Assembly: GCA_963662155.1 (NCBI GenBank)
Contig: OY759263.1
Span: 23,214,854 to 23,278,853 of the forward strand
DNA from: Lamellibrachia columna
Taxonomy: Eukaryota; Annelida; Polychaeta; Sabellida; Siboglinidae
Direction: 5' to 3'
DNA: 64,000 bases
The notes under the pieces are model-generated. The model saw only the letters and a list, made by a program, of their open reading frames with translations. It was not told where the DNA came from and made no database searches. The position numbers and the translations under genes are program-made. Shown here piece after piece: positions 49,740 to 61,011 of the stretch (position 1 is the first letter of the stretch; each line of letters starts with the position of its first letter).

Positions 49740-50760
49740 TTCAGTAGCCGACATCGACGCCAACAGGAAACTGCAGCCCGCATCCTCGCATCTGCGTGGG
49801 AGTCGCCCCGGCGGTCGAAATAGTGATTTCTGCGAAATCCCGTGCCAGATATACGGCTATGTCCGGAGTGCGATTCTCGAAGTGTATCGCCGGTCGTTCC
49901 GAGTGGGACTCGTCGGTGGTCGCCCGCATCGGAACGTCGAACGAAACTCCCGAACGACGTTTCCGTCGCGCTCAAGCATCAGGAGCGTGATTTTGGCCGA
50001 TGTAAAAAGTTGATGATACGTTGACATCTTGCCTATGCATACAGGTCATTCTGTTTCTCTGTCCCGCGGGGACTGTTGCCGATTCATGGCTGGGGCTGCG
50101 AACTCTCGTTCGGCAGGCACACTCGACGAAATGCGTATCTTTCTGAGGAACAGTCTCGTGGAGAGCGTCGGACGTGCGAATCGTGATATCGATCTGAAGG
50201 TCTTGTGATGTTCGACCTGCGAACGGAGGATTCGAGTGGCGCTTGGCATAGCATTCGGCTTATCGACCGCGCGTACATCGGCGACAACTGGATGCAATCT
50301 AACAATATATATATGCTTTTCTCAAAGAGTCTCACGAGTAGGGCCCGTGCGCCTGACCCGATCAACAACGGAGAAAAAAATAACCGAATAAAATCACTGA
50401 GCGGAATTTTTCAGAAAATGATCGGTACATACAGATTTCCGTACTCAGACTTAGACAAAATATGGGGAAAACGGAAGGGTTGGCAGCTATGAATAGGTAT
50501 GTCGGCAGGACGGCGGGTATTACAAATCACGATCGGCGTGTTGTTTTTACTGTTGCAACATTGAGAGGTCACTAATTCTTTCAATTGCGTTGACTTCGAA
50601 TCTTCGAGATCGGTCGTCCTTCCGTCCGTGACGAGGTTTCCAATAGGGTCCAATCCAGGATTTAGCCCGAAGGGGTTCGTCCGACTCTATAACATAGGAA
50701 TTAGTCAATCCTTCTTTTCTTCCGAATGATGCCACCAACAACATCGATCACTACTATCAC
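49740..50760 (-). other. GC-rich coding-like stretch, unassigned
   Basis: The DNA is clearly richer in CG than its surroundings. On the minus strand one frame from about 50240 to 49743 has a single TGA (about 49976). It includes QDLQIDITIRTSDALHETVP (about 50210-50150) and, later, PAIHFENRTPDIAVYLARDF followed by AEITISTAGATPTQ. Another frame, from about 50690 to 50411, reads DPIGNLVTDGRTTDLEDSKS and later IVICNTRRPADIP. Plus-strand frames are also open (for example 50205-50492), so the strand is not settled. No family is recognised. It could be exons of an unknown gene, a decayed gene or a mobile-element ORF. Confidence 0.25.
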
Positions 50761-51428
50761 CTTTTCGTACATTAACTCGTACACATGGATAATCGAAGTG
50801 TTTCTCCGGTCCATCCAACTTAGAGTTAACGGAGTTGTACTCTGTTCAGAAAGTAACTGCATTGTTGCGTGAACTTTTGGGAGCTTGATGCAAACTCTGT
50901 GTGATAAGATTGAACAGCGCGGCCAACCATGCGTGACTGGTTGTAAAACAAATAGCAGTGTCTACCAGTACAGTTGATATCATCTTGCATGACTAATGCA
51001 TGCCTATTGGGATTTGGTCGGTGTTGTAGCTGAAATATTCTGCTTATAATAACGACATGACCACATTTATATCTGGCAAAGTACTGAATATAGTTATACT
51101 TATAATTTGTAGGGATTATTGAGTAAAACTCTTTATATCTTCGATAGGTGGTTCGTGAGTGTGAACGGGATGTCGTGCTCAGCGAAAAAGTACGCAAAGC
51201 GCGTCTCGACACGTGAAGTCGGCGGGCGCGCGAAAAACGTGCCCACCGCACGCGTGCCGGACACGCTTGTGCGAGGAAGTCGCGGCGTACTCCTTTAGGT
51301 CATAAGACCCGCCTAAACAAACGTTACTACGTACAGAAAGCATTCATGCATTGAACTATAATCAACGTAAGCATATCAGATAACAGACACCGATCAGGAG
51401 TAAAATAACAAAACCTACAAAATACAGA

Positions 51429-51599
51429 TTACGCATAAATGAAACGATTCAAAATAGTAAAAAATAATAGTAAAACCTTAATTTTAATGCAACGGTATGT
51501 GTCGACCACAAAATCGGCTTCGAAGGCAACCTTGTATGCGTTAGCATACTTCGCCTTCTTAGGCGGTGCTCGCGGCTTAGCAGCCGAGGCGCGCTTCAT
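51429..51599 (-). CDS. Small basic open frame, possible first exon
   Basis: The 56-codon frame begins MKRASAAKPRAPPKKAKY, a lysine/proline-rich stretch like a nuclear localisation tail, then AYKVAFEADFVVDTYR. After codon 41 the sequence AAG-GTTTTA could be a splice donor (51476), and what follows becomes AT-rich. It may be exon 1 of a minus-strand gene whose later exons lie near 50.7-49.7 kb, but that link is a guess. Function unknown. Confidence 0.25.
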   Translation of the reverse strand: MKRASAAKPRAPPKKAKYANAYKVAFEADFVVDTYRCIKIKVLLLFFTILNRFIYA

Positions 51600-51844
51600 C
51601 GTGCCGTAGAGAAACTAGCGATCAATGATTAAAATTGTAGATAAAAATATCTCAAGCGAAAGAAAAATAGTTTAACTGTTCTGGCGGAGAGTTGTACTCG
51701 CTATAATTATATGGCATAGATCACTGTGATAGCTGTGATATCATTGGTCGTCGGAATCGAGGCTGAGATTCAGATTCAAACGGGATCTACGGGAAAGTCG
51801 AGAGTTTTCGCTCACCAGTGCCGATTTTAGCGATAAAAATCGCA

Positions 51845-51925
51845 AAAACCGGTAGAAATGTTCTACCGACCGGTAGACCGGTAGAAGAAATCCGGTAGTC
51901 TACCGGGAAAACCGGTAGACTTGGC
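51845..51925. repeat. Cluster of CCGGTAGA / TCTACCGG sites
   Basis: Six or so direct and inverted copies of CCGGTAGAC within 80 bp, able to pair with one another. Confidence 0.7.
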
Positions 51926-53439
51926 ATGCCTGGCACCGTTTAAAGATCAGAGGAAAGAAGATTTGTTACATTTTTAGTTCTCCTCACATCAAATTATGGT
52001 AGAGATTAGCTTACTTTGAATTCAATACAGGTTGTAGTTCCTGCTCTAAGATAACAATTGTAAGTGTCTGGCCGCACATATCTGAAACCATTCACTTCCT
52101 GTGTGTTTCTTCATTTGAATTTGAATGAGTATCACATGATGGCATCCATCCATGATTTTGTTGACAGCTAACTTTATGGGAGCGTCCAGGTCAACAGCAC
52201 ATCTATGAGAACATTTTAAAATCTTTAAAACAGTTTTCAAATAAAAAAATCTGTATGGCCCACCTTTTAGGAAATGCATCTGCCTACCAAACTTAATTGA
52301 ATTTGGACTACCAGTTGCATAGATACAGAGGCCAGTGAAAAGTTAAAATGGCTGTCATTTCCTTGGCAACATATTTCCATGGCAACTATTATTGTATCTC
52401 ATTTTATAGGAAATGCTATGGACTGCATATATGTAGTTTCATTCATCGAATGATAATTTTACACATTGTAATGCTGCAGTTGGTATGTGCAAACTTTGGA
52501 TGACATTTCTTAAGATACACAACTTTCTCACAGTAGACAAGGAAAATGTGCTGAAGGGTGTGACAAAGAATTGTTATAATATGATTCATTATCAAATAAA
52601 GTAAGTACAAACATAGGTCAACAACAAATATTTGAGATACAATTAAAACAAAATATTTAACAAAATTTTTTTCAAAAAATAAAAATTTTGTCCACTGCAC
52701 GTTTCTTGGGGTTGCGCAACGCATCTGTCTGTCAACTTTTATTTTAAATGTCCTTCCATTGAAACATCTGACCAGTATAACCGATGACCCCCCAATAGCT
52801 GACACACGTGACCCGCTGGTCACAGCATTGAGCTATAAGTTCGAGCTAGTATATAGCCCAAGGGTAATTGCAACAAGACTCCCAAGCTAACCGGATTCGT
52901 TGTGCAACGTGAGAACACATTAACACGACGGACAGCTATTATATGCATGGTCTAGCGTCGACTGATTTATGTGATTATAATTATTATCGTTGAAAACAGT
53001 AGTCTTAACAATGTTTGGGCTACACCTTGTCCGTGAGCGATCCTGCCCAGTGTGACATTATGTTCATATTTATTATTATTATATGTATGGTGAACTTGTC
53101 ACTAGCTCACGGCCTACGGACCGTCCTTCATAAGTGATACATCATACATCATAAATCATATATGTGGTCGTAGACAGTTGTTAACATTACAAACTGGGGT
53201 AAATGTGTCACCTGGTGTGAGCTCTTTCACCCACTAAACCCACGGCCGAATGGTCCATGGCTCCGCTCAATTAATTATGTTATAACTACCTCCAATGAGG
53301 GTACGAATGAATGTACGCAATGAATGAATGAACGAACGAATGACTGAATGAATTAGAAAGAGACTTTCGACGACAGACCGCAGAGAATATGTGATCAGAA
53401 GAACAGGAACAAGACCCTTCCTTGCCAATGAAATCCACC

Positions 53440-53440
<1 letters not shown>
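51926..53440. other. No recognisable gene
   Basis: Mostly AT-rich. Text such as TTCCATGGCAACTATTATTG hints at an old dispersed repeat, but no ends or coding sequence could be defined. Confidence 0.4.

Positions 53441-53442
<2 letters not shown>

Positions 53443-53527
<85 letters not shown>
53443..53527. repeat. TA microsatellite
   Basis: About forty TA units. Confidence 0.95.
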
Positions 53528-53528
<1 letters not shown>

Positions 53529-53589
53529 TGTCTAATTAACCTTTATAATGACTTACAAATCATTTAAGTTAAACTCACTGGAATGTAAT

Positions 53590-53890
53590 TGTCTCAGTTA
53601 TTTTTCGAAGCTGTTTTAATTTTTCTTTTGTGTCATTCGCAAATTTCAGTACCTTGCTTGCTATAGTATCGTCCAAGTCATTGACACGTATTACGAATAA
53701 TAAAGATCCTTAATACTGACCTGGGTGGTACCCCACTCAAAACTGATTTCCAAACAATTTGAAACATCCCCAAACGCGATGCATCTACTACAACAGCTGT
53801 CGGTTCTTTTTGAGTTATTTCGACCCCATCACGCATGTCTGATTTGCAGATAGTAATGATATATAATATATCGCTCACATATGTCAAATG
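53590..53890 (-). mobile_element. LINE remnant (18.9 kb family), RT catalytic region
   Basis: Minus-strand translation keeps VLSGVPPRSVL, then VNDLDDTI and KVLKFANDT, where the FADD position reads FAND. Frames are shifted in between. It matches 20385-20500 and 38700-38760. Confidence 0.75.
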
Positions 53891-53904
53891 GGACTTGACA
53901 GCAA

Positions 53905-55200
53905 AATAAATTCTTTAGTTCACAAAAGTAGTGTAATTTTACTGCCGTGTGCGATAAGGAATGCAAAAAGGGACATCGAACAGCGAACACTTTGTAAATG
54001 TGCAACACGATGCAATGATTGGATCGAACTAATTTGCCTCAGCATTCCATGTTCGCCAGCAACAATGTACTCCGAGCGACAGGTGGCTGCACTGCCGCAG
54101 GTTCAAGGCGTCTTGGTCGCTATTAGTCACACAGAGACAACAATGGCGTCTGTGTTTAGAGTTCTGTATTAGAGAGTGTGTTTTGTTGCAGCCCACGCAA
54201 CAAAATAAAAGTAGCATATAGTCACTTTGAAGTGTCCAGCTTATATTGACGTACACGAGACAAAGCACAACGCTATCGGTTTCACACTGCATTAAATACA
54301 TGTTAGTCAATTCTTGTTATGTATTTTCCAGACTTATTTACTCGAATCATAGGCACAGACTTGAGTCGGACTTGCCCATTTTCATGACTTGCGACTTGAC
54401 ATACGAAAGAGGAAAAGAAAAAGTTAAGCCAATAGAGGCATCGCCGAAAATTCCTTAGATCACAAAAGAAGTGGCGTTTTATTGCCGCGTGCGATTAAAC
54501 ATAAAGAGTGCATAAAAACTATGATCAGAGAAAACAACGAACATGTTGTAGACGTGCGATATGATGCCACCATTGGATCGAACAGCGTGAACTAATGTGC
54601 CTCAACATTCTACGTTCGCCAGAAACAATGTTGGCAGAGCAACAGGTGGCTAAACTGCCGCAGCTTCTCGGCGTCTTGATCGCCACATAAACACAACAAT
54701 TATGTCTGTGTCTTGAGGCCTGTTAGCCAAATATTATTGTGCATTTTCTAATAACGCGCAATAGTGATTTTGTAGGCTAATGCCATTTAACAACTAAAGA
54801 AGATATCCGATAAAAATACAAAATTTATCAGAATTACGGGGTTTGTTTTGTGTTTATAGATGGATCTGTCTAGAGTCTTGTAATAGAGCGTTTGTTTCGC
54901 CACAGCCCACGCTAATGGATAATTGGTTGCAACAAAATAAAACAGTAGCATATGGCCACTGAAATTCTCAAGCATAAAACTGTGTTGAAGTACATGAGAC
55001 ATATCACAACGCTAGCATTGTCCCATTGACACTGCATTAAATACATATTATTAACGTTTTGACTTTTGTTAGTCAATTATTGTTTTGTATTTTCTTACGC
55101 AATTATGATTTTGAATGCTACTACCGTTTGACAACTAAACAAGACATTAGATTACATAATCTATGGTATGAATTGCGAGGTTTGTCTTGTGTTCACAATG
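53905..55200. repeat. Diverged local direct duplication
   Basis: Blocks at 53920-54340 recur in order at 54450-55095: TTGCCTCAGCATTCCATGTT / GTGCCTCAACATTCTACGTT, GCGACAGGTGGCTGCACTGC / GCAACAGGTGGCTAAACTGC, and CACTGCATTAAATACAT in both. The second copy carries an extra piece (about 54720-54860) that itself resembles 55090-55200. Confidence 0.75.
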
Positions 55201-56860
55201 GCTAGTCATTGTCATTACCAATGGCAATGCATTTTTTATTTCCTACGTGCATGTTGTTTGTCCACGTACAATATTTACGAACATTATAAGTACTAGCGAA
55301 AGTACTCATCCTCCGGACCGGATAACCGGTACTGTAGAATGGCTCTGACCATCAATTGTAGTGTTTGCACAGTTCCCTCAAATTATTTAACCTTCCATGT
55401 GCAGGTGCAGGCCTATATTGTGTCAATAATAAGCGTAAAAAAGAAACCAGTTTCTCGTCCTCGCCTGCATCCTTTTTTGCCGCCTCCTCCTTTTTTATTA
55501 TTTACTATTGAAAAGAAAGATTATCTAAAACAGTTTTTTTTCGGTGAAGAAATCTCTGTCCAAAACTTGCCATCCAAAGTCCTGTTATAATCGTTCAGTT
55601 CACTCTTTATGTACCATACAGGGTTAGGGCAACATGTGAATTATACAGTCTAAAATAAGAACGATGACTCATTGCTTTAGATACTCTTTACGCAGACTCA
55701 TTTACATAATACCAGTATCAAACAGTATAAATGCCAATCAGTTGTATGCCTGTGATACAAACTAATGAAACCATGGCCAAACCTACACTTGACAACATTA
55801 TGTTTGCTTCTTGTTTGTTTCTGGTCAATTTAAGTAGTTTTCCAGTGTAGCACGTACGTGCCATATACCATTGACGTAAATGTTTCTATTAATCTGCCAT
55901 TCCCGCTAAAAAGTATTGTATTTGCTAATTGGCAAATATAATGGCAGGCTTTGTAGTAATAGACATCACTGGCAAGTTCCACATTGCATCGGAAAAAAAA
56001 CACAGCTTGTATTTATAGCAACCACAGCGAGCATCTAAGACATATAGCGGCCATCTTCTAAACTAATAGAAAAAATCCATAAAATTAATACTATACAATA
56101 AGGGCCTCCTTCTTCCTTTAAAAAAAATAGGCCGGACGAGAAAGTGTTTTCTTTTTTATTAGGCCTTATTCAATCTTACGTTGATATGCGTCGAACATGC
56201 CAGAACGTACCTAACGTCACAACAGCGTGGCATTCTCATTATTCTTCTGTTGATTCGTTTCCGCAGTGGAACGTTCCAGAACTGGATAGCCTACATTACA
56301 CCACATCATTGATGATAGTTGCACGTCACGCGACTGGGTATAAAATCCAGGCTCTTTTCCAAACAAGCCAATGGAAATTTCCTATCACTCCCCAGGGGTA
56401 TCACAGCCGTCATATAAACGCCGCCTTCTTTTGCCCAGGTGCGTTGGACGGTACGTTCATGTGAATGGGGATAAAGTCGTGGATATTATTGTGATGTACG
56501 ACTGATAGGACTTTTTTAGTTCAAATATTGTTCATATATCTGTGTAGGTAGAACAGTTCTTTTTAAATATACTTTGGTTTTGGGAAAACTGCATGATTCG
56601 ATTCATGACAATTTATCATTCTAAATCTTTCCATGATTGAAATCTGCTAGCAATGCGATGAAACTCTCCTCGTGAAAATATGAAACGTATGCCTTGAATA
56701 CCCCCCACGTAATTTCAAATAGCAGGTGCAACGCCTCTGGGAATTGTGGCGAGTCGTTTAGTTGGGAGTGACCCCCGCACGTGAGAGTTGTTATTGCGTG
56801 AGGGCCCACCCCGTTGTTGTCGTGTTTGTGTCGACACGCTCTAGGAACGTGGGTGTAGGT
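55201..56860. other. Upstream of the trehalose-phosphate synthase gene; no gene recognised
   Basis: A 106-codon open frame at 56144-56464 has no familiar motif. CACGTG (56778-56783) and a GC-richer stretch lie just before the promoter. Confidence 0.4.
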
Positions 56861-56871
56861 ATATCGGTAAC

Positions 56872-56880
56872 TATATAAAA
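56872..56880 (+). promoter_or_regulatory. TATA-box candidate for trehalose-6-phosphate synthase
   Basis: TATATAAAA lies 44-52 bp before the chosen ATG (56924). Initiation about 30 bp downstream would fall near 56902 and leave a 5' UTR of about 20 nt. The ATG at 56887, followed at once by TAG, would then lie outside the transcript. Confidence 0.5.
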
Positions 56881-56923
56881 CGTGTCATGTAGCGACTTCT
56901 TTGACTTTGCTTTGGACTTTCAC

Positions 56924-59900
56924 ATGGATTCGAACACAAACGGCGTTGATGTTAAATTTAGCGTTATTATGGAAACGGACGCGGAAACTCCAGTCACCGG
57001 GATTATGTCACTTTCTTGGAATGGTCACAGCAACGGTGTCAACGGCATCGCCGAGAGAGATCACGCAAACACGAACGATAACCATCGCAGACGCAGTAGT
57101 ACAAATTCAACGTGAGTAGTTCTTGATAAGTGTTGCTTCAAGAATCTTAACTGTCACATTTCGTGGCATCCGCGTGTTGCTGTTGTTCTGTTTGGCCTTG
57201 TAGGGAGGGGTCATTGCTTACCTGGACATGTCGTGAACTTCCGTCACACATGGAAACAAGTGTTGTGCAGTTGACATATTTTATGTTTTTATATCACTAG
57301 TCTTGTGATCTGATAATCATTGACATGAAGTTTTATTATAATTAAGTTTTCTCATTGAAATGGTGAAGTAAAATTTGTATTAATTTAAAATGTGTGCTGG
57401 TGTAACAGTATATCTCCCACCTGGACCTGGTCCTGGCCTGGAATCCTCCCCCCGGCCCAGGGCCAGGGGGAAGATGCCCTAGGATATCTTCCACCCACCT
57501 TGGATATCTTACCCCCTCCCAGTACCCAAGCTGTCTTGACTCCAAACTATTTTCCCCCGCAACTAAAATCAAGAACATGGGGCAATTAAATAAATATATT
57601 TATTTTAAATTTCATCATGTAATGACAACAAAATCTCATGCAAAACCATTCACCAACTTGAATACATAATACATTAAGTGTCAATTCTTATCACACAAAT
57701 TGTTTCATGGTAATTAAAATCATGTAGACACCTTCCTTAAATAGACCACTGGACATTTTGAAGGACAAAAAAATTATTTGTTCTATGAAGTGGGTGAAAG
57801 GATTTAGTTATTGTATATATTGTGTGTGGCTACCCAACAAAATAAATCAAATATTAATAAACTATACTGCGAGGACACATCGGCAATGTTTTCAAGCCAA
57901 TAAAAGACGGGTCCTTGAAACTTGTATTGATAACAATGGGGTGTTACCATGCTGAGCAACAGCTCTGGGGATTAGACACCTCAGTGCCTCAAGAAGAGAG
58001 CATTGCCAAGATACAATAGAACCTGTCTTGGGCGTGATCACCCCTTCTGCACAGCCAAAGAAAAGTGGTCTCTCAAACAGGTAGTCTGCCATGGCATAGC
58101 AGGATGCAGGTAAAACAGTACAATGATGTATGTATTTAAGATTGCATGTGACATAAAATACTCATACTTGTGGCTCATGTAAACACTTGGATTGTATTCA
58201 TTTTATTGGCATTTGTGTTTTGTTACATGTATGTGAACTGGAAACACAAATTTTACATAGCAAACGGGAACGGGTTATTTTTCTCCCACAAAAGAAAGGG
58301 ATGTTTTTCAAAGGATGAAAAGGAAGGAGGTACAGAGACCCCTGAAAATTTTTGTTTTTTGTGTGGAAAAAGGCCTAAAAAATTAGCTGTGATGTCTCAT
58401 ATTGCTGATAAAAGGGGTGCAATGAAAGTCTTATCTGTAGGTCACAAAATGTTGTAAAGTAACCACTGATTTATTCCTGTCAAAACTTGTGTGTTCTGAT
58501 AAAATCTGAATTTGAGTTTGATATACCACAAAACCACCAATATGCTCCATGGGGCTTCACTATAGGCTAGACGCCCAAGCAGCAGACAATGAATCCAATG
58601 CTTCGGTCCAATCAAAGTGAAGGTCATCTCCATGAGGAGGGTTTTACTGTTTTTAAAATGTACTAAAGGGTATCAGAACACATATTTAACGTCAGAGGCA
58701 ATACTGAAACGTCGATAAAAGATAAGAATACTAACATTTATATGATGATGACTTTCATTTCTCGTCCCAGAGTATTTTAAAAGAGTGCATGGTGGTGTTC
58801 GTATGTAGGTCAATTCAAGCGTCAAATATAACATAAAAAATTATCTAACATGTCAAGCCGAATCTCATGTTTCTAATTCACTGCTTGTTAAAACAAACAC
58901 CCAGAACCTAAATACTATAGTTGGAGTTCTCTAGAAACCTTCAGATACAAATATTGAAGCTTTTGATGTTTCTTTTGAAAACTTATTAATAAAGCTATCA
59001 GCAGAAAAGAAAAAAATGTGTAGTCATGGGAGATTTTACTCAGGTGAATGCATTTGTCTGTAATTTGATTTTAAATGGTTTTTGTCTTGTGTACTAGAAT
59101 AACCAACACTTCAGAGACATTAATTGATCATGATCAATATAACTGTATGTAATATACTTTCAGGTATTATTTACAATGAAATTGCAGACCATTTAAAAAA
59201 ATTGTACATTTATAGTTTGGAATGTGGTGCCACCTAGTGGACAGCAATGACACTTTTTATTTAACATATGACCTGATGCAGCACATCATATACCACTTGA
59301 ACCCTTGATGCAGGTCTGAAGACATCGCCATGATCATCGTCTCCAATCGTCTACCATTTGTCCTCAAAGAGAACGAAGATGGAGCCCTTTGTCGTCACTC
59401 ATCTGCCGGTGGGCTTGTCACTGCCATGGCCCCCATTGTGTGTGACAGTGACGGGGTATGGGTGGGGTGGGCAGGCGTACACTTGGAGGCAGGCCAAGCG
59501 ATACCCGAGGGCAATCCTCAATCCAGTATCCCAGGACAGCGACTGAAATGCAGTCAGATCCGTGCAGTGGACATCGATCCGGACGTGTTTAATGAGTACT
59601 ACAACGGATGCTGTAACACGTCGTTCTGGCCGACGTTTCACTCAATGCCTGATCGGGCGGTGTTCAAACGCGAGTACTGGAAGTCATACTCTCTTGTCAA
59701 CAGTCAGTTCACCAAGGCAACGGCGAAAGCCGTTTCTTCGTGTGACACCGATAAGCCTATCCTTGTGTGGATCCATGACTATCATCTTATGCTGGTTCCG
59801 GGGCACCTTCGTCAGGTGGCAGACGAAGAGGGACTGCGGAGGTTCAAAATCGCTTTCTTCTTACACATACCCTTTCCACCATGGGACATCTTCCGACTGT

Positions 59901-60949
59901 TCCCATGGGATGACGAGATCCTCGTCGGGCTGCTTGGCTGTGATTTGATTGGCTTCCATGTTGACGGTTACGCTGAGAACTTCTTGGAATGCTGCCAGAA
60001 ACGACTTGGCCTCGTTGTGGACCGGGAACGCAAGCTTGTGCAGCATGATGGACGAACTGTGGTTGTTCAGGTAGGATTCATGATTTCAGCAAACTTTTAC
60101 AAAGTTGTTATCCAGTGCAACAGGCTCCTGATGGCAGTTTGTGACTGTTTTCTCATATTACACAGTCAGTTTAAAATTACCTTTTTTGTGCTAAGTGGGT
60201 AAGGAACTTCTGAAGTCATATTGCCCAGCAGTTCTTCATCTGTGCGGCCTGTCCTTAGGCTTAGATTAATTATATATTGGAGGATATTTAGTGGTCAAAC
60301 AAGTTTGTTTAGTTAATTTGATCTCTTCCAAGCAATTTGATCTACAAATAACCAGACCATATTCGCCAAACATTATAATAATAATTTTGGAAGGGTTCGC
60401 TCCCTTTTTGGTTTGCATCTTAGATGAAAATTAATTATCTTCCTTGCCAAGTCAAGTAAAATTTATCACAGTGTAATGATCTACTGAAATGTACGTTGAG
60501 GAACTTAATACCTGGCTACAGAAAGAGGTGTACATGTGAACGGATAGTCTTCGAGCAGTAATTGCAGCGTGGCTGAATGCTTCCCAGAGAAGTTGAGATG
60601 GTGTTGGAATGAACAGGTCTGCCAGGGGGTGAAGTGTAAAACGTTTGAACAGTCCCAAGGACTGGATGCCTTGCTCTATAAGCACGTACCTTTACCTTTA
60701 CCATGCATTTTAAATTTGGTACCTCTTCAAGTACGATCTATGTTGCAGGCGTTCCCCATCGGCGTGCCCTTCAAGCAGTTCGAGGAGCTGGCCAAACAAG
60801 CGGATGCAGAGACGGTCGACCCTCGTCTTAAACTCATTCTCGGTGTGGACCGGCTTGACTACACAAAAGGAATCATCCATCGAGTGCGGGGCTTCGAGAG
60901 ATTGCTGGACACGTACCCAGAACACCTGGAGTCTGTGGTGTTACTACAG
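56924..60949 (+). CDS. TPS: Trehalose-6-phosphate synthase, 5' part (partial)
   Basis: A GT20 glycosyltransferase that joins UDP-glucose and glucose-6-phosphate into trehalose-6-phosphate in the cytosol. Three coding exons are visible: 56924-57111, 59314-60070 and 60749-60949. Phases agree, donors are GTGAGT, GTAGGA and GTATGC, and the gene continues past 64000. The first 63 residues form a Ser/Asn-rich, low-complexity leader. The GT20 fold starts at MIIVSNRLPF (69-78), then SAGGLV (93-98), the YYNG...W substrate-site block (158-168), HDYHL (217-221), HIPFPPWDIFRLFPW and GCDLIGFH. Exon 3 has FPIGVP and the UDP-glucose-site DRLDYTKG (349-356; Arg350 and Lys355 match the catalytic-site residues of OtsA). 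Only the N-terminal half of the synthase is present, so a fused TPP phosphatase domain, common in animals, cannot be judged. Confidence 0.95.
57112..59313 (+). other. Trehalose-phosphate synthase intron 1
   Basis: It runs from GTGAGT to GATGCAG. Besides the LINE piece at 58790-59045 it has two open frames without a recognised family: 57892-58092 (minus) and 58170-58457 (plus, with a CFLC pair and basic C-terminus). Confidence 0.7.
58790..59045 (+). mobile_element. LINE endonuclease fragment
   Basis: Translation with shifts reads MYVGQFK, then NTQNLNTIVGV, DTNIEAFDVSFENLLIKLSA and KKKCVVMGDF, the order of the central APE-endonuclease region (GDFN motif) in CR1-like LINEs. It lies in trehalose-phosphate synthase intron 1. 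Confidence 0.65.
60500..60712 (+). mobile_element. SINE copy lacking the tRNA head
   Basis: AGTAATTGCAGCGTGGC, GAATGCTTCCCAGA and CAGTCCCAAGGACTGGAT match the body of the SINE at 16075-16220. It ends in ACCTTT repeats (60688-60700). It lies in intron 2 of the synthase gene, about 40 bp before exon 3. Confidence 0.8.
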
Positions 60950-61011
60950 GTATGCACTGGTGTTTTCACGGTCAATGCAACTCCTGTCCAGGATTCAGAG
61001 ATTGAGAGCCA

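Noticed and set aside
49595..49763. Arg-Ala-Cys-Val repeat proteins on the minus strand
   Set aside because: They are products of the CGCA microsatellite.
52443..52823. 126-codon minus-strand frame with hydrophobic middle
   Set aside because: The hydrophobic part comes from AT-rich codons. No family or splice support.
56144..56464. 106-codon open frame upstream of the trehalose synthase gene
   Set aside because: No motif, no splice or promoter support; kept only as a note on the intergenic stretch.
57892..58457. Two open frames in synthase intron 1 as nested genes
   Set aside because: No recognisable family. The CFLC pair is too little to claim a zinc finger.
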